Source: Cyrtodaria siliqua (Eukaryota > Mollusca > Bivalvia > Adapedonta > Hiatellidae). From it: a stretch of 64,000 nt of DNA. Positions 12,948 through 24,900 of the stretch are shown here, piece after piece (the first letter of the stretch is position 1; the number at the start of each line of letters is the position of its first letter). Location: the NCBI GenBank assembly GCA_037043455.1, contig JAWPHD010008282.1, positions 53,134-117,133 on the forward strand. Direction: 5' to 3'. The position numbers and the translations under genes are program-made. The notes below the pieces were generated by a model. It was not told where the DNA came from, did no database searches, and saw only the letters and a program-made list of their open reading frames with translations.

Positions 12948-15900
12948 TGTATGTGTCATGCCTGTGTTGACACATATTGGTGTATGTATGTGTGTGTATG
13001 TGTCATGGCAGTGTTGACACATATTGGTGTGTGTATGTTTCATGCCAGTGTTGACATATATTGTCATGACAGTGTTGACACGTGTTGGTATTCCGGCGTC
13101 ATGGGTTTTGACGACTTAATCATAAATCTGTCACAAAACTTTGAAAGGGTAAAACGTATACGTATTCGATCTTAGTTTGTTCACATTTGAAATATTATGG
13201 AGGATACCGCTGTGCATGCCCGGTGAGTTGCTTTCGAGATGTTTTCGAAGGTGTTCCTAAATCACATATAATTGTAGTATTATGCTGTAAAAATTAGAAT
13301 TATAAACTTACATCAACACACCAGAGGGAGATATCACAGAGTGAGATATCACATGTATGCCTTACAGATATGTTTTCCATAATTTAAATGAATTTCGCAG
13401 AGAGTCCGTCTTGGAATCCTTTGCATCCTGGGCAAAAAAGGTATCCTTCAGACCGACCGATTTAATGTTCATGCAGAATCAGTCATGCACTCATCTGCAA
13501 CATGTGTCACATTTACCCCAGTTAAAAATAGTCCTATATGACTGAATATAATCAACATCTCCAAACTGTTTGCATATAACCCACTTTTTAGGATTCTAGT
13601 GATAGAATATACAGTACTATAATAGCGATGGCATTTCATTGTGTTATCAACAAATCTTCACATGATGAACTCAGTAATTGTGCGCAATCCGAAATACCAA
13701 GAGAAAAAACGGAGACCATCGAAAACACAAGAACATTGAAAACATATGACGGTGGGATATGTGTGTGTCATGGCAGTGTTTATATATATTGGTATGTGCA
13801 TGTGTCATGACAGTGTTGAAACATATGAGTGTGTGAATGTGTCCTGGGTAAGTTTAAACATAAAAGTGTGCGTGTATCATTATACATATGATGTATATAT
13901 GTGTAATAACATATTTAACAAAGATTTGAGTATGTATGTGTCGTGTTACAGAGTTGACACGTGTGGTTGTATATGTCAAGACAGAGTTTACCTATATGAA
14001 TGTGTGTATGGTGTGTGATATGTATATGTCATTTGGCAGAGTTTAATGTAAGCATGTGTAGGAGTGACAGCCATAACATGCTTGAATGTGTGTATATGTC
14101 ATTATGTTAGATTATTGTAGGTTAATTTCCATCAAAATGTTTTTTCAGGAGAGATATTTTAGTTGTGACAGCCCAGGTTCTGGTGAATGCCTTGAAGGAC
14201 AATGATATTGAGTCTTTGGCAGTGTTCAGCATGATTGTATTCGATGAGTGCCATCATACAAACGACCAGCACCCCTACAACCAAATAATGAGCAGATACC
14301 TGGATCTGAAACTGGATCGGAATGTAGACTTTACCACTTTGCCACAGGTAAATGACCATCTCTACGATTATAAGCATATAATAATCATATTAATATAAAA
14401 TTATATAAGTTTATCCACATCACAATGATTAAATGATAGTGGATGTATTTGACTGTGACTGTTCTTTGCACATAGTTGTTCTGTTTATTGATTTTCTCTT
14501 GCTGATTGAACAATTCATTTGATTGATCAGTCACTTTTCCCTACTCAACACATAATGTTTTTTTGAAGAAAGTGAAGAAAGTATAGTCTACACTGTAAAC
14601 TCTGTTGTTCTGTATCATGAGGATTCTTCACATGATACTTATGCAGAGAGAATATAAAATTTAGAATTAAATAACACACACGAAAGAGTATTCAGCGTAT
14701 TTTTGAACCAGTCAAATGTAAAACTCTTGAATACCGGATAAGGTTATCTGCATTTTACATGGGTGATGGAAAGCCTGATCATACACATGGGGGAAGATAA
14801 AAGTCACACACTGATATCAACAATGACAGTTGCAGATGTCATTGTGTAAATAAACATGCAAAACATTAGTAATTGGTGATGTCAATGCTCAGAATGTAAA
14901 TGATATGCAAGAAAAAGAATCAATCCTGGGTATCCCGTTCAGATAGGAAAATTCCTATACTCGGTATAATAAAAACACTGATAACTCGAGTTGGAATTTT
15001 CGATCTACCCTGGATACCCATTAAAGATTCTTATAATCTCAGTGATATGATCTACAAAAACTTGCCATTCAAATTCCTAATTGAATTCAAAAGGCAGTAA
15101 TAGTTTTATTATAAAATGTCTTGGAGAGGGATTATCACACATTCTATTTATCACATTAGTTTAGATTTATCATCGTCATTTACCTGTTTTAGCACCAGTG
15201 TGTGAGTGCAATTATGACATTGTTTGTTGTTTAATTAACATCATATTTGATACGTTATTTCTAACCACTTTAAGTCGATACGAAATGTCAAAATGTGTTT
15301 CTTGCGTCATTACATTGTTTTATCAAAAAACATGTGACTACAGTCTGTCTAATCAAATTCTTTTAAATTTGGTTTTATAATAATTATACCCCTGCTTTCA
15401 CAAAGTGAAGTAAAGGTACACAGAACAACCGATGACCTCATGTCCCTCTACATCACACATTTTTAATTGCCTAGTTATTACAGAATTGTCGCCCTTTGTT
15501 TGACTCAGAATTTTCCACTTTGATATTGTATAATGTCCCGTAACACATTTTTTACTTGCACTTCACAAACTGTTTTGAATGAATTGTTCCCAAACTTCAT
15601 ATACTCGTAACAACTGATGACTTAATGTCCTTCTAATTCACACATTGTTGATTGCCAGTTTTATTACAGAATTATGGCTCTTGGGACTTAGAATTTTCCA
15701 CTCTAAACTAGATTTTCCACTCTAATCTAGTCATAATGAACTTAATGTGCCTTTCACTTCAAGGTATTCATCACCTTTAGAGATAATTCTAGTTTCATTT
15801 AGCTCTAACTGGTTGTACTTTTATTGTATTTTTTTTTGTATTTCTTGTATATATGTTATAGTTTGAGAAAGAACTTTCTATTCCTCACAGTTGAAATAAA

Positions 15901-18900
15901 TATGTCGCTATAAAAACAGATTGTGGGGCTAACAGCCTCCCTGAGTGCTGGAGGAAACATGCAAGAGGCGAAGGCTCAACTCTACATGAAGCAAGTAATG
16001 GCCAACCTTAATGCCAGTTGCTTATGTACTGTTCGGCGAAACAGAGATGAACTGAAGATTTTCGAGAATCCTCCATATGAGGGTAAGTTGAACCTTGAAT
16101 TATTTGTACTCTGCGTCAAATTTATGAATAAGCTATTAAGTACATCATCAACCTGTATACTAGATATGCAATACAAAAAAAGAGTATGAATGGAGAAATT
16201 TGGAAATCGCCAAACACGATAAATATAAAAAATATTGCAGTCTCGGTTTGATTGAGACTGTTCATGTACGATAGTGAAAAAATGCTAGCTTCTGCTCATG
16301 CCCTCTAGCCCTTGGTTGAGCAAAACTCAATTTTTAAATGTCAATAGTATGAAAACTTGAGCCATCCTGAAGATGGTGTGCATATGATGGTAAACATGGA
16401 ACCCTCTTTGTGGTATTTTCATAATATTCCATGGCCAGGTCCCAGTTTCTAGCAAAATGCTTTGCCATACACGAGAAAACAATGGGCGAAATAAAGAAAA
16501 ATGGAATTTAGTTGGGATCAGAGGTTACGAAGCCTGAGTATCACAAGCAACAGTCATAAGACTAAACTAAAAAGCAGACAACATATCCTAAGAGTGATTA
16601 AACAATACTCAGAGCCTTTAAAGGCAGGAGTAGTGGAACCACCTATTTCGATATATGTGTATAAATATCTGGCTTGTTGATCTCCAAAGATCAGAATGAA
16701 GAAGAGTAAAAGACAGTGTTTTTCTAGAAATGTTTGGATGACCTTAATATCTCTTCTTTCCTTTTTTTTGGTAGGTCAATTTACTTGGTTAATTTTTCTA
16801 TGTAGCAACCTCTTGCAAAACTTTGCTAGAAGTTGCATCTTAGGTTTTTCACCTTAATTAATATACCATAATTATGCAACCTTGTCTTTTTTTTTCAAGG
16901 TAAAGTAACTGTTACATTTTTGTATTGCTTGTACAGAAATTTTGTTTTATCTGAGTAAAACAGGTCAAAATGATAATTAATGCTGGTTTTTGCTACAAGG
17001 AAACAGAAGACATCAATTCAAGTGTTGCCTTAACCTAGATAAAACAGTGACAGAAACGAATGTTAATGAAGTTAGTGCATCAATTTTTGACACAAATATT
17101 TATCTTTCTCAGAGATTGTAACAGCCAGAGGAAGACAAGATGACGTGTTCAGTGTAACAGTAAACGAGGCTTTCAATAAGATTGATCGATATATGACTTC
17201 AAAGTCAAGTAAGTGACCCAACATCATTACTGATTTTACCTCTACTGGCCAAAGGAAGCTGCTTATGTGATAGCATGTTGTCCATTCCGTGTCAGCAGAG
17301 GCGGCGGTTAAACATGTAACTTTTACATCAGTTTCAAAACAAGTTCCTTTAACTTATATTAATCACTCTCAATGGATTCCTGGGTTGAACCAGTACTAAG
17401 CAATGTGGATTAATTACCTTGCTGAAGGATAACTAACATGGCTACGGTGAGGATCGACCCCACGACCTCTTGATCGGAGTTTCAGCCTCGGTGGCACTAC
17501 AAGGTTTCTTTGGTGGATACATGGGCAAAGACGGTCAATTTCTTAACCTTATCTGTCTGATGGGGATGTAAACCAGACGGTTGCTGTTTATCAGAGCATG
17601 TTAAAGAACAACAGGAATCTATTGGATAGTAAGAGTAGGGCATGGTTCCCAGATTCCTTAGGCGTTTTTCCTATTGCTCTAAATAACCCAAGAGAATGTG
17701 TTGAGCCATTAAACAACAAATAAATTAAGTTTACCTCTAAGCACCTGATAGTCAAACTGAATAAATAACTAAAGCTTTTAATCAGGCAAAACGTTTAAAC
17801 TTATTATTCAAAACTGATTGCCTTAGTGGTACTCCTAGTACATTATGTTGTCAAGTGTGGTAAGTTTTCCATGAAAATCTCATTTCTTTTTATAGGGTAT
17901 TTCTTAACTGTCATATCATGGAGCTGATCAGAAATAAATGGCAAGAACATATGTTGCTTGATTATTTGATTGGTTGTAAAACTTAGTCACTATATAATCT
18001 ATATATGACAAAACATTCCCAACATTACAGCCTTCAGTGTACCTGCATCAAGAGGGACAGAGCAATTTATTCAATGGTTGAGTGCCTTAAAGGAAGCCAT
18101 TGCAGAACTGAGGTCAGAAGATGACAGAAGACTGTTAAACGCATGTAGACACCACTTGGAGGTAATTTATCATATTTGACCTTAGTTGAGTAAAAGTAAT
18201 ATTGACTGTCATTCTAGGATTTACCAAGATTTAGAATAAATATGGCTACAAGCAACATGGGGGAACAACGCAGATTACATGAGGAATTGATGTCAGATAG
18301 CAAATTGACGTAACATATTTGTCTCAACATTATGTATTTATGATCTATTTGTATAATTTATTTTTATGACAACTTGTATTCTGTGTTTCTGTTATTAGGC
18401 CATCCATGGATGCAGTCAATTACCACACAAAAATCAAGTTTGCTAATGAAATTCAGTGTATGACAAGAATAATCGTGAAATATGTTTTCACTTTGACTGT
18501 TCAACTTTAGTTTTTAGCTATTATTATGTCAACGATGACGTCAAAGTATATCCTGTGGAGGTTGATGCTTTTCAATGGGGGCGTCTGCAGTTTTTTTCGG
18601 TCAGTAAAATTGATTGTACAAAGTTAGGGAGGAAAATAAAATGACAAAATACCGTGATCGATTATCATTTTTGTTATTTTATTCAAAAATAAGGTTTCAG
18701 AGTTCCGCTACAACCCCTTTAACTGTAATTACCATAACAATAAGGTGAGTGCTTCAGGCCCATTGTTACCTGAGATATAAACTCTCTAACTAGTTTCATG
18801 AAAATTGGTATGAATTTAAGATCCTTTATATATAACATTAGGTGTACAACAAGTGTCTTCTGATCCACAAAGATGCCAGAGTGAAGGATGGCTTGGTAAT

Positions 18901-21900
18901 AGTGGATGACTTTATGGATGAAGTGGAGGGTAATCCAAGGAATGATGAAACAGATGAAATGCTTATTAACATTTATAGAGGTAATAAGAAGTTGTTTTTA
19001 GCTATTATTATGTCCGTAAACATTTTTGATATTGTAACTGCTTCAACACCATTGGGCAGATATTTCTCAAAATGTCTGGTTGTTTGAAAATAAATGTCCT
19101 GTTAAATCCAAAATGGCTACTGACTTCTGAAAAAAAGACTACAAATAATTAAGTGTGACATTGCTACTCCATTAGTTATTCATCAGCAAGACAATCAATG
19201 AAGTTCGTCTTAATTGAAATTAATTTTGAGCAAAATTTCAAGATTTTTACTTCAACTAAACTACCGATTGCAGTTTTCATTAATATTGCAAGTGATGCAT
19301 AGTGGTCTTAATAAAAATTGCAATTCCCGCAAATCCCAACCTGACCATCATTGCTGAAAATAGAAGTTGGTGAAATCACAGAAGTTACGCTTTGCAAAAT
19401 ATCAGATCAGACTGAAATATAAAATGGTCACCATTTCTCAAAATTAAAAACTGTTTTATCGGACATGAATTTGGACCTTTCCTATCACGATTTAAACATT
19501 TTTTATTGCCATATAATTATCATGATCAGCATGGCATGTAGTTGTGCCCAACCAAAGTCATCCCTGCTCTGTCACCCAAGATGCGTTTTTAGAAACAGTT
19601 CCTCAAGAGAGAGCAGTTCCAGTCAGGATCTTTTGTTTGAAATATTCCGCACTTCTGATTAAAGGGGTTGATGCACTATTTATGTTGAAATATTTATTTT
19701 GGTCTCTATTAATTGTTATGTCTTAATGACTTTAGGAGTAATTGTCTAGATATATATGCAACCTTTTTTTAATGCAGATAGGAATATTCCATAAATGTCT
19801 ATTCATTTCAGATCTTAAAACCGTCTCTTTTGATGAAATACCAGAAAATCCAAAACTTCTTAAAATGCAAGAACTGGTGCTGAATATGCTAAGGCATGAA
19901 GAGAACGCCCGGTGTATAATCTTTGTGAAGACACGAGAACTAGCAAAGGCACTGGTTGCTTGGATGCATGAAACTGAAGCTATGAAACCATTAAATGCCA
20001 CAGAGTTTGTAGGTCAAAGTGCATCTGCTTCGAAAGGTGGTAAGTAAGGGTTAAACTTTAGTCTGTATGAAACAAGTCTTTATTTGCACCATTGTCCAGC
20101 AGGCCCGTAGCCAGCCCGGAAATATAACCGAGGCACATCCCTTTTTTTGGGTGTATGGTGGCATTCACCTCCCTCTTGATTTCCTACTTTGTGTTGGATT
20201 TCTCGGACAATGTTTTCAGTTGTGAGCACGTCATATTTTGTCAACGATTGATAATGTATCGATCATAAAAAAATGTTTTTATGTAAACTATGTACATTCC
20301 CAAAATTTAACTGCGGCAACTGCCTCTGTGTGCCTCAGCGTAGCTACGGGGCTGTTCAGGATGCATGTTTCAGTCAAAGTGTTTACAGCATTTATATGAG
20401 CAATTTAGACAATACATACATATATATCATTGAAACTGATTGGAACTGGATTATTTTTTGGTAAATAATTATACCTCAGTTTTGAAAGTCAGTTGAGAAA
20501 AAAGTGTTTTTATAGCCAAAACACTTTTTTGATGCCTTTTCCTATCCTAAGCATATTTCATCTTTAAAAATAATAGGTCACTGACTTGGTTTCTGAGATA
20601 TCTTAAGATAAATATATGACCCATGATCCATTTTTGGCAAATTTCCTATAATTTCAGTACAATCTAAATTAGGCAAAAAAAAGAAATTTACTTCAGTATT
20701 ATGAAATCAAAAACGTATGTCACTATACTTGTTTGCGAAAAAGTCAGTTATAACCCTAAATTTTTTAAAAGTATGGATTTTGCCGCAAAAAAAACACAGA
20801 CTTTTTTCTTTAACTGTTAAGTTCTTCATACCCCTTTTTTTTTTTATTTAAATGCAGGGGTCTGGAAATATTTTGAAAATTCACTTGCCCAGGGCAAGTA
20901 GATTTTCAAAATCCACTTGCCCTGCCCAAAATGTCACTTGCCCCAATTTCAAAAGTCACTTGCCCCAAAATAAAGCTACGTCGAGACCGCACGCTAAGTT
21001 AAATCCTTTTCTCTCACTGTTTTTTTTTGTCATAAATTTTTACATAATTTCATTGTAAAATGAATGACTTAAATCATGAAGGATCAGAGCTATAGCTTGT
21101 GACCATTGTGCACATATCAGTGTTTTCCTCCACCGGTGGGAGAGGGGGAGTGGGGTGTCAGTGAGGATACCCCGAGGATATAACATCACTGATGAACCTG
21201 GTACCAAATTGGTAGACCCTAATGCTTATGGAATTAAGATGTACAAGATGCTTGCTCCTAGTGCAAAAGGGCAGGCAGTTAACAAAAAAAAGATGCATTA
21301 GGTCGAACAAAACTTGTTTCTACTTTTACTTTTGTTATAGACTACACCAGATAAAAAGAATGAAAAGAATGATGCATTAGGTCAAACAGAACTTTTTTCC
21401 TACTTTCACTTTCGTTATATAATTCATGTAGATAAATCTTATGAGTTGGAAATTATTAGCACGGTTTATGCCTAAATTTGACTGGTACTGTAGTTGTTTT
21501 TCTGTTATTATCTTTTGAGATGCCAAATTGCATTTCTTCGAATAATTATCGAAACTAGCCAAGGTCGAAGCACATCTTCGATACAAGTTCAAAACAAAAA
21601 CACGCCGTTCCGTCATTGATCTCGGATTCATTCAAAACAAACATGGCATTTTGAAATAGAAACAGATGCACACCTAGCTATTCATTACGACATGCGTCGA
21701 TAGTTTCTTTGCTCATCAAACAACGCCGTCAAATTGCCATAATCGTTTAATTGTCCTACTTGTTTACAAATTGGTTTGATTGAATCGCCATTGTTTCACT
21801 TTACCACGTGGTAGTGAACGGGAGTTGTTTCATTGGCTGATAAAAATACATCGATTATTTGATTGGATAATATGGATACAGTACTGGGTTAAGTGTTGCG

Positions 21901-24900
21901 TCATGATTTTTAATTATTGAACAGAATATATTACCTACGAAGCGACAACACCATCTCAATAACTGATTTACACACTGATGTGTATTTCACACTAATCTGG
22001 CGCGTGACTTAATTACTTCCTGCATAGAGGGGCTCGTTACTGTGGTATATTTCACACGGTATACGAATTCTAAAGACCGCACGTCTTCAATTGAAGATTG
22101 GCACCCCAAGCGTTCCTCGGCCAATCAAATTCTGATAAACTGTCAAGTGGGAGGGATTAAACAATAACGAACAACACAGGTCAGTTTTAACAGGTCAGTT
22201 TTATGACACTTATCAGTATTTGCTCGCGGCGAAGGCGACGGGTGGTTAATTACTACGAAATTATCAGCAAACTTCACAGTCCAGGCAAATTTTCCCTTGA
22301 TTTTTATCTGATAATGAAACGTCCATCAAGTGACGGACAACCAGATTTACGAAGGTCACCTGCCCGCACCCAAAATCCACTTGCCCGGGGCGTCGGGCAA
22401 CCATATTTCCGGAGCCCTGAAATGGATTCCACATGTGTAAAAATAGTATACAGTCATAAGCCAGTAGTATTAAAGTTGCTATCCCCACATCAACAGGCAG
22501 ATTTTACAACAGATGGAAACCGTTTCTTAACCTACTGACGACGAGTTATATATAACTTAAATATTTTGAGAATCCAAACTCTATAGACACAATATAAACG
22601 GCTTTAACCCGCCAAGCCAAACCCCAAAACTGAAGCGTCGAATTGTGAGTTACCAACTCATAATTCATTTTACGTATATTCAATCACGAGTATTTTAAGA
22701 ACACGTGAAAAAAACGTGTTCCGGTTGAATGATTTTTTGTGGAGTTACGGACCTTTTAAAGGTTTTAATACACAAACTTTGTCCAGACCCCCTGGCTGGA
22801 TTTCAAAGAAACTTGGCAAGGATGATCAGTATCAAGCCTAGATGCGCTTATCTTTTGCCATGTTTCGGTTGAATGATTTTTGGCAGAGTTATTAAAGGTT
22901 TTAAAACATTTGTCCAAACTAGTTCTCCTAATCCCCTGTCTGGATTTCAACAAAACTTGGTAGAGATGATCATTGCCAAGCCTAGTTTATAATTGTTTTT
23001 AATTTTGTCATGATTGTTCACTCACGTTATCCACACTTTATGACTGATAATACTGAACAAATACAACTGTAGGTATGACCAAGAGTCGTCAGCAAGATGC
23101 GTTAGTGTACTTCAAGGACGGCAGACACAAGGTGATCATCGCCACATCTGTGGCAGAGGAGGGGCTAGACATCACCAAGTGTAACCTAGTCATGAGATAC
23201 GAGCATGTCACTAACGAGATTGTAAGACTCCAGTCCAGAGGTAAGTATCAATTATAATGCGATATATATGAATAATCTTGTTAAGCATCAGGTAGCTACT
23301 ATTAGGCCATACATCAATTTGATTTTTTTTAAAAAAATGAGAAGTCCAAAAATACAATTAAAACTGAAGCCGGATGGGGGGAGGTTGGGGTGGGGGGTTA
23401 ATGGTCAGCAGTTGTTTTTTATTTTGTTTTACAGAGTAGGTAATTCAACTTTGTCAAATGTCAGTTCCCAAATTTGTCAAAAAATATTTCTTCAAATACC
23501 GCACATTCAAGTGTTCTGTCAGATATATGCCAAAACGTACCATTACCTAGCTAAGTTTAAAAAAAAAAGTCAGTGACCCCACTAGTTTGCTGGACCTATA
23601 TATGCATTTTAGGTCAGTACGTCCCTGTTAGGCAATTCAAGAATTATATGTAGACTAATGGGGATGGGATGGGAATTTTTGAAAACACCCACCACCCATC
23701 AAGTAATAATTCTGATGACCAACAACAAAACTTAAATATGGGACCCACCACCCATCGAATTAAAAACTATCTCATGGAACCAACCACCCATCAAATAAAA
23801 AGAACCTCCTGAAAGGGTTTTTGTACACAAGTTTGTTTCAGTTTTTATCATTTGTTTTTATCGTTTTCACTGTAAATAAGCAGCTTGCTTGTTCCAAGTC
23901 CCGAGAGAAGCAAACCCTTTTTCTGGAAATTATAGTGCTACCTGGATACAGGTATAAATGAACTACTTGGTGTCTATAGAATAGATATGTCTTGTGTTAA
24001 ATTGTACCCCTTCCATACCTGAATTTTCCATGAACTGGTGAACATGAAATTACAAAGAAAGTCATGCCCTGACATTTCCTACAGATTTCCTATGAATATA
24101 TTTTTTTGGTACGTGGTGCAAAATTGGAACTGCATTTTCTAAATATAAAGTAACCTTTGAAAACAATAGGTAGAAATTTTCATTTCTTTTCCTACGATCA
24201 ACAAAAGCAACATGAAACATTCACACCCATTCACTGAAAATTATTATAGACAATGCGAGTTTCGAACCCATGACTTTCGTATTGTCAGTCTCTACACTTT
24301 AATACTGGGCTAACCCAATTAGTTGACCAGTAGCATTATTTGTATCGATATACTGTTAGCATTGTAGACACTATCCTTTGTTCATTTTGTGTATGTGATT
24401 CAGTGCATTTCTAAGTGCATACCTACACCAAAGACCTTTGAAAAAAACTCCAGAAAATAGATTAATACAATATCCAACATAAGAATAGTATACGCCGAAA
24501 ATATACTGCGTATGTTTTGTTGAAATAACATTGAGAAATAACCCAAGTCCATTATCAAACAAATATATAGTTAAAATGGAAAGTAGGTTATCAGTTGAAT
24601 CCCATGTTGAACAAATTGTTTTTCAATAAGTAGGACAGTGATTGTTTTTTTTATATCAATGTTGCAACAACGAACGACGGATTAAAACCGATGTCCTGGT
24701 ATAAGTTTCTCCCCTTAAATACGGGTTTATTGCCATGTTTCACAAGCTTGAATTTATTAGTAGAACAAGCATAAAGCCTATCCCATTTGCTTTAGGTACA
24801 TGCCCACTAGCCTTATATACAGCCATAGTATCTTTAAGTATAGGGTCTGCAATATTTCCTTCATTTTTCTACGCATTTTTTAAATATATTCTTGGTGCAA

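Noticed and set aside
11948..13175. Multiple overlapping ORFs on both strands rich in His/Thr or Cys/Val
   Set aside because: The 37-bp unit is open in several frames. The predicted proteins are only the repeat read with frame changes every unit.
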